Source: Acetobacteraceae bacterium
GTDB lineage: Bacteria; Pseudomonadota; Alphaproteobacteria; Acetobacterales; Acetobacteraceae
NCBI GenBank assembly: GCA_030041375.1
Contig: JASHOA010000063.1
Location: forward strand, 1-64,000
Direction of reading: 5' to 3'
Length of the DNA stretch: 64,000 bases
Shown here one piece after another: positions 7,459 through 15,506 of the stretch (its first letter is position 1; every line of letters starts with the position of its first letter). Under the pieces are notes generated by a model, which made no database searches, was not told the origin of the DNA, and worked only from the letters and a program-made list of their open reading frames with translations. Made by a program: the position numbers and the translations under genes.

Positions 7459-8868
7459 ATGAAAACCGATAACAGATCGGATCGCGTCATTCAACACCTG
7501 CGCAGCCTCGCGAGCGGCCAGCAGCAGGGCGTGCGCCTACCCTCGGTCCGCCAACTCATGCGTGCGCTCGGTGCCGGACCGGTCACGATTTCATCGGCGC
7601 TCAAAAGACTTTCGGAAGAGGGGATGATCGAGGCGCGCCCGGGCCAGGGTACCTTCGTCGCCGCCCCACTCGCCCGCGGCGCACGAGAGGCGGCCGATCT
7701 CGCCTGGCAGACGATCGCGCTCGGCCCGGCGCGCACTTCGACCGAAGCGCTCGCCGGGCTCGCACTGGTTCCGACCCCCGGGGTGGCGGCACTGAACGCC
7801 GGCTATCTGCCGGAAGAGCTGCAGGCGAACGCGCTCATTACGGCGGCGGCACGTCGGGCGCTGCGCCGGCCCGGTGTCTGGGGCCGCATGCCGGCGGAAG
7901 GATTGCACGCGCTGCGGGCCTGGTTCGCCGCCGCGGCAGGTCCGTTCGCGCCGCACGAAATCACGATCTGCCCCGGCACCCAGGCCGCCCTCTCGGCCGC
8001 CTTCCGCGCCCTCGCCCTGCCCGGGGAGGCGGTGCTGGTGGAAAGCCCGACCTATATCGGCGCGCTTGCCGCCGCGCGCGCCGCGGGCCTCCGCCCGATC
8101 GGGGTGCCGATCGACGCGCACGGGCTCGCCCCCGATCTCCTGGAGACAGCGTTCCGCACCAGCGGTGCGCGCCTGCTCTATTGCCAGCCAGCCTATGCCA
8201 ACCCGACCGGCGCGGTCCTCAGCCACCAGCGGCGCGCCGCGTTGCTCGGGGTTGTCCGCCACGCCGGCGCCTTCGTCATCGAGGATGACTGGGCCCGCGA
8301 CTTTCCCCTCGATACGGACACCGCGCCGGCTCCGCTCGCTGTCCTCGATACCGCCGGACATGTCGTGCTGCTCCGTTCGCTCACGAAATGTGCCGCACCG
8401 GGCTTGCGGATTGGCGCTGTCGCGGCGCGCGGCGCCGTTCTCGAGCGGCTGCGCGCGGCGCGCCTGGCCGAGGATTTCTTCGTCCCCGGCATCCTTCAGG
8501 AAACGGCCGTGCAGTTGCTCACCCAGCCTGCCTGGCCGCGCTTTCAGCGCGCCCTGCGGCTTGCGCTCCGCGAACGCCGTGACGCGCTCGTCGATGCCCT
8601 GCAGAGGGAACTCGGCCCTGCTTCTGTTGTGCGCCCGCCGGCCGGCGGGCTGCATCTCTGGGTCCGCCTGCCGGACGGCATTTCCGATCTCGATCTCTCC
8701 GAGCGCGCCGCCCGGGCCGGCATTCTGGTGAGCCCCGGGCGGCACTGGTTCCCGGCCGAGCCGCCGGCGCCGCACATCCGCTTGAGCTTCGCGACCCTCC
8801 CTCCCGAGCAGGCACGGCCTGTGATCAGCCGGCTGGCGGCTCTGATCCGCCGGAAGCCATCCGACTGA
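7459..8868 (+). CDS. MocR-type (GntR HTH plus aminotransferase-like) transcriptional regulator
   Basis: A 469-residue protein. Residues about 8-72 form a GntR winged helix (LPSVRQLMRAL, then SSALKRLSEEGMIEARPGQG). From about residue 100 it is a fold-type I aminotransferase domain: ICPGTQAALSAAFRAL, QPAYANPTG, VIEDDWARDF and RSLTKCAAPGLRIGAV, where the Lys would bind pyridoxal phosphate. Such regulators sense amino-acid-like ligands through PLP. The ATG at 7459 follows the tandem repeats described above; a longer upstream frame was rejected because it crosses the divergent exporter. It probably controls the adjacent exporter and PhzF-like gene. Confidence 0.88.
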   Translation: MKTDNRSDRVIQHLRSLASGQQQGVRLPSVRQLMRALGAGPVTISSALKRLSEEGMIEARPGQGTFVAAPLARGAREAADLAWQTIALGPARTSTEALAGLALVPTPGVAALNAGYLPEELQANALITAAARRALRRPGVWGRMPAEGLHALRAWFAAAAGPFAPHEITICPGTQAALSAAFRALALPGEAVLVESPTYIGALAAARAAGLRPIGVPIDAHGLAPDLLETAFRTSGARLLYCQPAYANPTGAVLSHQRRAALLGVVRHAGAFVIEDDWARDFPLDTDTAPAPLAVLDTAGHVVLLRSLTKCAAPGLRIGAVAARGAVLERLRAARLAEDFFVPGILQETAVQLLTQPAWPRFQRALRLALRERRDALVDALQRELGPASVVRPPAGGLHLWVRLPDGISDLDLSERAARAGILVSPGRHWFPAEPPAPHIRLSFATLPPEQARPVISRLAALIRRKPSD

Positions 8869-8933
8869 CCGCGAAAATCAGCAGAGGGCGTGGTGGTCGC
8901 CGTGCATCGCGTTGCGGGCCGCGGCCGGTCCTT

Positions 8934-9661
8934 TCAGCGCTCGGCGATGGCCACGATCGTTCCGGCCCTGACGGCCGATTGCAAGGCGGCGTGGTCGCGC
9001 TCGGCCTGGTCGGCATAAGCGAGGGCAAACTTGCCCATTGTCTCGTCGAATTCGGCACTCTTGCCGAGGTAGCCGCTGATCGCCCAGGGATCGCCTGCCT
9101 TGGCGTGCGCCCGCGCCAGCACCCAGCCGCAGGCCGTGCCGTAGATCGAGAGCGATGCCGCATCGTAGGATTCGACCACCGGCGAGAGCTTCACGTCGCG
9201 CAGTTGGCCGACATAGAAGTGCCGGCCCTCCGGCCCCGTGACCCAGCCGAGAAACAAGTCGGACGCTGGCTGCATGAACCGCTGGCCCATCACCACGCGC
9301 AGGCCGTCGCCGCGTCGCAGCCGGCGGCATCGGAGAGCCCGTTGGAACGTGCGGCGAGCACGAAGGAGGCGACCAGGCGCTTGAGGTCCCACTCCCACGG
9401 GGCCGGCAAGGTTTCATCGAGGTCGTTGATGTCGAAGATGAGCCGGCGCTCCGGCGTGGCGAAGCCGCCGAAGTTCATCAGGTGGCAATCGCCGCAAGCC
9501 TGGACGCGGATGCCGCTCACCGGCGCGGGGGCTTGCCAGGCAGCGTGCGTGTTCCGGGGAGCGGTGTCGCGCATCCGCTTGCCCGCAGCTCTGCGCTCGG
9601 CCGGGGTCGAGGCCGATGCGTCTGCCGCGTGGTGCAACTTAGCGCCGGTTGATTTGTTCAC
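8934..9661 (-). pseudogene. DUF2252 family gene, decayed by internal deletions
   Basis: Pieces of one DUF2252 protein are present in two frames. The upstream piece (about 9292-9661) has an N-terminal ERRAAGKRMRDTAPRNTHA, then VSGIRVQACGDCHLMNFGGF and FDINDLDETLPAPWEWDLKR. The downstream piece (8934 to about 9295) has GQRFMQPASDLFLGW, FYVGQLRDVKLSPVVE and ISGYLGKSAEFDE. Family members are usually over 400 residues; here a segment of about 50 residues is missing before VSGIRVQ, and a much larger central segment is missing at about 9295, where the frame also shifts. A GTG at 9659-9661 would be the start. It is not expected to make a working protein. Confidence 0.8.
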
Positions 9662-9741
9662 GGCACCGACCCTCCTGGAAGCATGCGCGCGGCGCTTGCT
9701 CTGCGTACGATCGTGCAGCATCTCCTCCGCCCGAGCGGATT

Positions 9742-9841
9742 GGCTATCCGAATTCGGCACGGGCCTGAACATATTCTCGGGATGGCGCGGCAGCCCGCCG
9801 GCGGCGACGAATTTTCGTTTTTCTGCCGATATCGGATAGCC
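9742..9841. promoter_or_regulatory. Inverted pair of an 18-bp operator-like motif
   Basis: TGCCGAATTCGGATAGCC lies on the minus strand at 9742-9759 and TGCCGATATCGGATAGCC on the plus strand at 9824-9841, differing at one base. A third copy, TGCCGAAATCGGATAGCC, is at 12074-12091 upstream of the sulfatase. The pair sits between the decayed DUF2252 gene and the first AraC-family gene. The placement fits an operator for one or both AraC regulators; this is inferred from the repetition. Confidence 0.55.
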
Positions 9842-9937
9842 GACACCCGGGCGCCCGCGCAAGTTGCCAAGGATCTCCGGGCGGTGGGCGCTTCCCGGCG
9901 CAGTGCGGTGCGTTGCCAGCCACCTTGATGGGCGAAA

Positions 9938-10915
9938 ATGCCAGGAAGCGGTACCTCGGCTTTCAGCGAAGTGGAAGATTTTGCGGCCGCCTTGCGGGCA
10001 GAGGGCGTGCGCGGCCTGATGGTCACCGGGGCCGGCCACTTTGCCGCGCGGCTGACCCGGGTGACGCTGCCGCACCTTGACCTGGCGGCCGGCGAGGAGC
10101 GGCTCTCGCGCATTGCGTTCGTTGCGGGTGCACCGGGCAGGGTGCTGATTTCGTTTCCTCTCGATGACGAATCGCGGCTGATCTGGGGCGGCATGGAATT
10201 GCGAGCCGGCGACATCGCGACCTTTGGTCCGGGCGGGCAGGCGCATGCGCGCGCCGAGGGGCCATGCCGGTGGGGCAGCATCCGGCTTGCGGCGTCGGAT
10301 CTCGCCGGATATGGCAAGGCCTTGCTTGGCGCCGCGCCGGTGCTTCCCGGTGTGCCGGGGCGCTGGCGTGGGCCCCCTGCGGCTCGGCGGCACCTGCGCC
10401 GGGTTCACGCCGCGGCAATCCGTGCCGCCGAAACCTGCCCCACGCGGCTGACGGACCACGAGGCGGCGCACGGGCTGGAACAGCAGATCGTCGAGGCCTT
10501 CATCGCCTGCATGGCCGAGGGGGCAGAGCAGCAGGGGCGCGCCTGGCGGCGGCATTTGGAGCTTGCCGTTCGCTTCGAGGAGTTGCTGCGGACGCGGCCG
10601 GAAGCGAGCCCGCCGATTGCGGAAATCCGCGCCGCGTTCGGGGTCTCGAGCGCTGTGCTCGGGACCTCTTGCCGCCAGCAGCTTGGAATCAGCCCGGCGC
10701 GATATCTTCGCCTCAGGCGGCTGCAGCGCGTGCGACAGGCGCTGGTGGCCGGAGACGCGGGCGAGGATGGGCTGGCGGGGTTGGCGCGTTGTCACGGCAT
10801 CCGCGATGTTGAACGATTTGCGGCCGCCTATCAGGCTTTTTTCGGCGAGCTACCGTCCGCGACGCTGCGCCGGCGTCGCCCCGGCGAGCCGGGACCGGCT
10901 GACACAATAAGTTAA
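9938..10915 (+). CDS. AraC family transcriptional regulator
   Basis: A 325-residue protein. The N-terminal 180 residues include FAAALRAEGVRGLMVTGAGHFAARLTRVTLPHLDL, the style of ligand-binding domain often seen in AraC regulators with an EFAAALR-type start, then RLIWGGMELRAGDI. The C-terminal 100 residues contain two helix-turn-helix motifs (EIRAAFGVSSAVLGTSCRQQ and GLARCHGIRDVERFAAAYQA) joined by the usual G-x-x-P-x-x-Y-L-x-x-R-R-L linker. It is a tandem paralogue of the next gene. The operator-like pair upstream and a copy before the sulfatase suggest it controls that gene. Confidence 0.82.
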   Translation: MPGSGTSAFSEVEDFAAALRAEGVRGLMVTGAGHFAARLTRVTLPHLDLAAGEERLSRIAFVAGAPGRVLISFPLDDESRLIWGGMELRAGDIATFGPGGQAHARAEGPCRWGSIRLAASDLAGYGKALLGAAPVLPGVPGRWRGPPAARRHLRRVHAAAIRAAETCPTRLTDHEAAHGLEQQIVEAFIACMAEGAEQQGRAWRRHLELAVRFEELLRTRPEASPPIAEIRAAFGVSSAVLGTSCRQQLGISPARYLRLRRLQRVRQALVAGDAGEDGLAGLARCHGIRDVERFAAAYQAFFGELPSATLRRRRPGEPGPADTIS

Positions 10916-10986
10916 CATGCTAAAATGATCGCCGGCGGCAATCTTCGGTCCGCCTTGTCGGCTCGCCCGAGAGTTGGAAGCTGAAT

Positions 10987-11937
10987 ATGCTTTCGAGCAG
11001 CGTCCGTCACTTTACAGACCCCGATCAGTACGCTCTGGCGATCCGTGCCGTTGAGGCAGAGATCACCGTCGCCGAACGGGGAGATTTCACGGCGGTTCTG
11101 ACTCGCATCGACCTCCATCGTCTCTGGATGCAGCACCTGGATGAACGCCGGCCGCGGTTGGCCCACGCAGCCCTCACCAAGGGGCGGGCAATTTTCTCGA
11201 TTCTCGGCCAAACCGACCCGGACCTGATCGTGAGCGGCAAGGCGGTCCCACCGCACAGCATCGTCTGCCATGGCATCGGTGAGGACTATTATCAGCGCTT
11301 GTCCGGACCGACCTGCCAGTACGCGATGTCGCTGCCGGTGGCGGATATGGCGGCCGCTGCGGCCTCCATCGCCGGTTATGACCTCGCCCTCTCCGGTCGG
11401 GAGACCCGTGTCATCGTCCCGCACCCGCAGGCGTTGGCGAAGTTGCGCCGGCTGCATGTCGCCGCCGCGCGGCTCGCCGAAGGGACGCCCGAGCTGATCG
11501 CCAATCCGGAAGCGGCGCGCGGGCTCGAACAGACGCTGATCAGCGCGCTGTTCGGCTGTCTCGAGACGGGCGACGCGACGGAAGAGAGTACGGCGCGGCG
11601 GCGCCATGACGCCATCATGCGGCGCTTCTATCGCGCGCTCGAAGAGGATCCCGATCGCGCGCTCTATCTGCCGGAGCTTTGCGCCGCGATCGGGGTGCCG
11701 GAACGGACGTTGCACGCCTGCTGCCAGGAGCATCTGGGCATGGGCCCGAAGCGCTATTTGCTGCTGCGGCGGCTGCACCTTGCGCGCCGTGCGCTCAGCC
11801 GGGTCGAACCGGGCACCACCAGCGTAACGGAAATCGCAACCCAATTCGGGTTCTGGCATCTCGGCCGCTTCGCCGGCGCCTATCGGGAGCTGTTCGGGGA
11901 GCCTCCCTCGGTGACCCTGCACCACCCGCCAGCCTGA
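10987..11937 (+). CDS. AraC family transcriptional regulator (tandem paralogue)
   Basis: A 316-residue AraC regulator with the same domain order as its upstream neighbour: an N-terminal sensor domain (FTDPDQYALAIRAVEAEITV, then FTAVLTRIDLHRLWMQ) and a C-terminal double helix-turn-helix with MGPKRYLLLRRLHLARRAL and TEIATQFGFWHLGRFAGAYR. The second half is closer to the AraC consensus than in the first copy. CATGCTAAAAT occurs upstream of this gene (about 10916) and again upstream of the sulfatase (about 12033), a possible shared promoter element. The sulfatase directly downstream is the likely target. Confidence 0.85.
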   Translation: MLSSSVRHFTDPDQYALAIRAVEAEITVAERGDFTAVLTRIDLHRLWMQHLDERRPRLAHAALTKGRAIFSILGQTDPDLIVSGKAVPPHSIVCHGIGEDYYQRLSGPTCQYAMSLPVADMAAAAASIAGYDLALSGRETRVIVPHPQALAKLRRLHVAAARLAEGTPELIANPEAARGLEQTLISALFGCLETGDATEESTARRRHDAIMRRFYRALEEDPDRALYLPELCAAIGVPERTLHACCQEHLGMGPKRYLLLRRLHLARRALSRVEPGTTSVTEIATQFGFWHLGRFAGAYRELFGEPPSVTLHHPPA

Positions 11938-12010
11938 CGAGACCGGCCGGGAACGGCTTTGCACAACCTTATTTGTAACGAAATAGGAATGAGTGCGCGC
12001 TGATCGCGCG

Positions 12011-12032
12011 AGACCCGTGTCGGGCTGACTGT
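12011..12032 (+). repeat. Partial copy of repeat family A
   Basis: These 22 bases match the left arm and loop of the repeat-A hairpin (GACCCGTGTCGGGCTGACTG) but the right arm is absent. It is a truncated copy of the repeats at 23497, 23600, 53322 and 61391. It lies immediately upstream of the CATGCTAAAAT element before the sulfatase gene, so a recombination or deletion inside the repeat may have created the present promoter region. Confidence 0.7.
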
Positions 12033-12073
12033 CATGCTAAAATTTTTCCGCATCGGCGACAAAATCCTTCGTT

Positions 12074-12091
12074 TGCCGAAATCGGATAGCC
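12074..12091 (+). promoter_or_regulatory. Third copy of the AraC-linked 18-bp motif, upstream of the sulfatase
   Basis: TGCCGAAATCGGATAGCC, preceded by TTCGTT as in the copy at 9824. It is about 150 bases upstream of the sulfatase start, within a 300-base gap that also holds a partial repeat A and a CATGCTAAAAT element. It links the sulfatase to the AraC genes as a plausible regulon. Confidence 0.5.
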
Positions 12092-12238
12092 CCGGCATCT
12101 CCTGCCATCGCAGCATGGGCGCCGAACAATTGCCGCTGTTGCCGACCGGCCGCGCGGCATACGCGACAGGTCGATGCCGGCAAGAGCCAGGTCGACCTTC
12201 GCCGGTTGTCAGAACCTGAACGGAAGGAGGGACCATCC

Positions 12239-13966
12239 GTGAGTGATGAACGTACCCGCAATGGACTCGGTCGCCGCGAGTGGCTGCTTGGCGGCACCGC
12301 GCTTGCCGCGGTGGCGGGCGCGGCAGCTGCCGTGCCGGTTCGCCCGGCGCGAGCGCAAAACGCTGCCGCGGCGCCGACCGGAGGCAAGCGGCCCAACATC
12401 GTCATGCTGATGACCGACGATACCGGCTGGAACGATTTCGGCTGCTACTCGGGCGGCGGTGCGGCGCTTGGGCATCCGACCCCCAATGTCGACCGGATGG
12501 CAAAGGAAGGAGCGGTGTTCACCTGCTGGTACGGCCAGGCAAGTTGCACGGCCGGTCGCGCCTCCTTCCTCACCGGACGGATTCCGATCCGCTCGGCGCT
12601 GTCGATCGTGGTCGCACCTGGTGACGAGAACCGCCTCCGGAAGGAGACGCCGACGATCGCGGAATTCTTCCGGAAAAACGGCTACTCGACCTATTTCTCC
12701 GGCAAGTGGCACATGGGCGACAAGCCGGATGCCTATCCGATCGAGCACGGTTTCGACGTGATGCGGCATTTCGCTGCCTATTATGCCGGCGTCTATGCCT
12801 ATGACGATACGTCGAAGTACTTTCACCCATGGTTCCCGAAATTCAATCCGCAGTACGCCAAGCTCTACTACTCGATCGTCAATGTGGATGAGTGGGAAGG
12901 CGAGGCCGGCTCGCCGGCCAGGGATGTCGGCCGGATCACCTACGATTCGCTGGCGACATTCGATATCCGCCAGACCGATTCGGCGATCGACTACATCAGG
13001 CAGCATGCGAAGGACGAGAAGCCGTTCTTCATGGACGTCAACTTCATCAAGATGCATAACCCTACCAACGCGGCACCGGAGTTTGCCGGCAAGTCGCATC
13101 TCGGCGACTACTCCGATTCGCTGATGGAGCTCGACGCCGATATCGGCCGGATCATGGATACGATCCGCGCCGAGGCACCCGACACGATCGTCATCGTGAC
13201 GGCCGACAACGGTGCCTGGCAGGACGCCTATCCCGATGCCGGGACCACGCCGTTCCGCGGCGAGAAGGGAACGCCGTTCGAGGGCGGATGGCGCTGCCCC
13301 GCCATCATATGGTGGCCGGGCCATATTCCCGCCGGCGTTCAATATGGCGAGATGATGTCGCACATCGATTGCTGGGCGACACTGGCGGCGATGGTGGGAC
13401 TCGCGCCGCCGCCGCACGACTGGGTCGGCAATGACGGCAAGCCGATCTATTTCGACAGCATCGACAACAGCGCCTACATCCTGGGCAAAGCGCCGCACTC
13501 GGCGCGAAACTCGTGGGTCTTCGTCGATGGCGAGACCTTCAATGGGATGCGCGCCGACATCGGCGGCGACCCCAACGAACCCTGGGTACACATCGCCTGG
13601 AAGTATCTCTACACGGCGAAGGACTCATGGCTGGGTTCGGAGGCGAATCTCGGCGCGATCGGCGCGCTCTACAACCTGACGATGGACCCCTTCGAGAAAT
13701 ACGACATGATCTTCAACGGAGCCATGTCGACGCGGGTGCTGTCGTCCTCGCCGGGCAAGTATGCGGGGCAGGACAATGGCTGGGTCCTGTCGCTGGTTTA
13801 TCCGGTGCTGGTGGCGTTCGACGAGTCCGTCATGAAGTATCCGAACATCAGGCGTTTCCCTGGCGGGGCCTCGACCGACCTGATCCCGAACCTGCAGACC
13901 CCGGATAATCCGGTGCCGGCATTGAAGGGCATCGCGACACCGCATGTCGAGGGTGCAGGAGGCTGA
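12239..13966 (+). CDS. Sulfatase (arylsulfatase family), Tat-exported
   Basis: A 575-residue periplasmic hydrolase. GRREWLLGGTALAAVAGAA is a twin-arginine signal, ending near ARAQN. The mature part begins with NIVMLMTDDTGWNDFGCYSG (metal-binding Asp residues), then SCTAGRASFLTGR, a formylglycine motif of the C-x-A-x-R type in which Ala replaces the usual Pro. SGKWHMG, VNFIKMHNPT and TADNGAWQDAYP follow as expected. The GTG at 12239 is preferred because AAGGAGGG lies eight bases upstream; an earlier TTG has no such site. It hydrolyses an unidentified sulfate ester and needs an FGE-type maturase, not present here. AraC genes upstream are the likely controllers. Confidence 0.9.
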   Translation: MSDERTRNGLGRREWLLGGTALAAVAGAAAAVPVRPARAQNAAAAPTGGKRPNIVMLMTDDTGWNDFGCYSGGGAALGHPTPNVDRMAKEGAVFTCWYGQASCTAGRASFLTGRIPIRSALSIVVAPGDENRLRKETPTIAEFFRKNGYSTYFSGKWHMGDKPDAYPIEHGFDVMRHFAAYYAGVYAYDDTSKYFHPWFPKFNPQYAKLYYSIVNVDEWEGEAGSPARDVGRITYDSLATFDIRQTDSAIDYIRQHAKDEKPFFMDVNFIKMHNPTNAAPEFAGKSHLGDYSDSLMELDADIGRIMDTIRAEAPDTIVIVTADNGAWQDAYPDAGTTPFRGEKGTPFEGGWRCPAIIWWPGHIPAGVQYGEMMSHIDCWATLAAMVGLAPPPHDWVGNDGKPIYFDSIDNSAYILGKAPHSARNSWVFVDGETFNGMRADIGGDPNEPWVHIAWKYLYTAKDSWLGSEANLGAIGALYNLTMDPFEKYDMIFNGAMSTRVLSSSPGKYAGQDNGWVLSLVYPVLVAFDESVMKYPNIRRFPGGASTDLIPNLQTPDNPVPALKGIATPHVEGAGG

Positions 13967-14105
13967 TCCCGGCAGGGGTGATGAGGCCGGCGGCGGCTGA
14001 AGCGCGGGTGCCTGTGGCCGGTTCTGGCCGCCGCCGATTGTCAATTCGTTTCGGATCGAAAAACGCGTTCGCACGATCAACCGATCGAGACATGGAGAGA
14101 CGCCG

Positions 14106-14525
14106 ATGACGAGGCAAAGCGCAGCAGCACCGAGTGCAACAGCGTTGACCGGCCGCATCACCGGCCGGCCGATCTACCCGGCAGCCGCATCCAGCGCGCC
14201 TGCTGCCGGCAGCGTGGAGGGCTTTGCGATCCGGCTGTTCGCCCGGATGCGCGCGGGTGACATCGACCGTTCGCAACTGGTTCCCGAGTACAGCGCGCAC
14301 CTCTCCGATGCGGCGGTGCAGGCGATGTCATGCTATCTCCAGACCCATGATTACGGGGCATTGCCGCTCTCGGCCCGGGTCGTGAAAACCCATCAGAGCG
14401 GACAGCAGACTTTCCACGTGGTGAAGATCCTGTTTCCACGCGGTGATGCCGCGAGCCTGATGTTCGCCTTCAATACGGCCGGCAAGATTACGGGCATCAG
14501 CCTGCTGGGCATGGCGGGGGATTGA
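14106..14525 (+). CDS. Hypothetical protein, NTF2/DUF3887-like
   Basis: A 139-residue protein with no clear signal peptide. After a low-complexity Ala/Ser/Pro N-terminus, residues about 37-139 (FAIRLFARMRAGDIDRSQL, then LSARVVKTHQSGQQTFHVVK and AFNTAGKITGISLLG) resemble the small alpha+beta domains found beside hydrolases, in which a helix pair packs on a curved sheet. The ending K-I-T-G-I-S-L-L-G is typical of that fold. A GGAGAG stretch precedes the ATG. Function is unknown; location after the sulfatase may mean co-transcription. Confidence 0.55.
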   Translation: MTRQSAAAPSATALTGRITGRPIYPAAASSAPAAGSVEGFAIRLFARMRAGDIDRSQLVPEYSAHLSDAAVQAMSCYLQTHDYGALPLSARVVKTHQSGQQTFHVVKILFPRGDAASLMFAFNTAGKITGISLLGMAGD

Positions 14526-14693
14526 CCGGGAGGGAGTGGCCCGGCCATTCCGGAACGACCACCGAGCGGTCAGTATGCGTCATCCGGCGCGGCCGTTCGG
14601 CGGCGGCCGCGCCGTCACCGATGAGATTTTTGCCGAGCCGACTTGAATTCCGGGCGACGTCGACCTATCGTGCGGCCGCATCGGGAGGAAAAA

Positions 14694-15089
14694 GTGAAGC
14701 AATTACTGTTGGCTGCCTTTGTCCTGACCGGCCTGGCCCTGGCCGCGGGTGCCCGCGCCCAGCCCACCGAACAGACCTTCACGGTAAAGACGACCGGCGA
14801 TCTTGCGGAACTCTGTGGCGACACAACCCCGGCCAATTCGCTGATGACGACTGCGGCGCAAAACTTCTGCCATGGCTACCTGCTCGGCGCTTACGAGGTT
14901 CTGGCCCAGATCAACGCTGCGCGAGGCCGGCCGGTTTTCTGCATTCCGAGCCCTTCGCCGAGCGAGAATGAAGCAATCGCCGAATTCGTGTCGTGGGCGA
15001 GGGCGAACCCGACCGACGCTGCGCGCCCGCCGGCAGACGGCGTCTATGAGTTCCTCACGCAGCACTTTCCCTGCCCGGCCAGGCAATGA
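14694..15089 (+). CDS. Rap1a/Tai-like secreted protein
   Basis: A 131-residue protein beginning at GTG (14694) with GGGAGG about six bases upstream. KQLLLAAFVLTGLALAAGARA is a cleavable signal peptide. The mature domain has LAELCGD, then FCHGYLLGAYE, a third Cys in PVFCIPS, FVSWARANPTDA and a final HFPCPA: the four-cysteine pattern of the Rap1a/Tai family, whose founding members neutralise type VI secretion amidases in the periplasm. No effector or secretion genes are nearby, so it is more likely a domesticated or housekeeping member. Confidence 0.7.
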   Translation: MKQLLLAAFVLTGLALAAGARAQPTEQTFTVKTTGDLAELCGDTTPANSLMTTAAQNFCHGYLLGAYEVLAQINAARGRPVFCIPSPSPSENEAIAEFVSWARANPTDAARPPADGVYEFLTQHFPCPARQ

Positions 15090-15110
15090 CAGCATAGGGA
15101 GGCGAAGATC

Positions 15111-15422
15111 ATGAAACGATTGATCGCACTTGCGGCCTGCCTCGTCATTCTGGGCGGCTGCGAGAATATGACGCCGCAGGGGCAGGCGGCGGGCGTCGGC
15201 ACGTTGGGCGGAGCGGCCGGAGGAGCGGTCATTGGAGCGCTCGCAGGCAATGCAGCGCTTGGCACGGCGATCGGCGCCGGGGTCGGCCTGGTTGGCGGGC
15301 TGGTGTACAACCATGTGCGGGAAAATCAGCAGGCCGCCCAGCAATCGGCCTACAGCCAGGGATACGCCGCCGGCCAGCACAGTGGCCCGGGCGCCCCGCC
15401 ACCGCCTTACCAGTCGCAGTAA
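15111..15422 (+). CDS. Glycine-zipper lipoprotein
   Basis: A 103-residue small lipoprotein. The signal sequence ends in a lipobox, LVILGGC, so Cys-17 would be lipidated. GVGTLGGAAGGAVIGALAG followed by GTAIGAGVGLVGGLV is a glycine zipper that would insert in or pack against the membrane. The tail is Gln/Pro-rich. Related proteins (YMGG or 17-kDa antigen type) sit in the outer membrane and affect envelope integrity. It is 21 bases after the Rap1a-like gene, probably in the same operon. Confidence 0.75.
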   Translation: MKRLIALAACLVILGGCENMTPQGQAAGVGTLGGAAGGAVIGALAGNAALGTAIGAGVGLVGGLVYNHVRENQQAAQQSAYSQGYAAGQHSGPGAPPPPYQSQ

Positions 15423-15425
15423 TCT

Positions 15426-15460
15426 CGCACCGCGACGGGTGCGCCACCCCCTGCCGGGGG
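15426..15460. terminator. Possible bidirectional terminator between convergent genes
   Basis: Two adjacent hairpins lie just after the lipoprotein stop: CGCACC (15426-15431) with GGTGCG (15438-15443), and CCCCC (15447-15451) with GGGGG (15456-15460). They sit between convergent transcription units. There is no T-run, so rho-independent termination is uncertain. Confidence 0.35.
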
Positions 15461-15506
15461 AAGTGCTACGGCTGTGGAGGCGGGCGCCGCCCGTCCTTCC
15501 TGCCCA

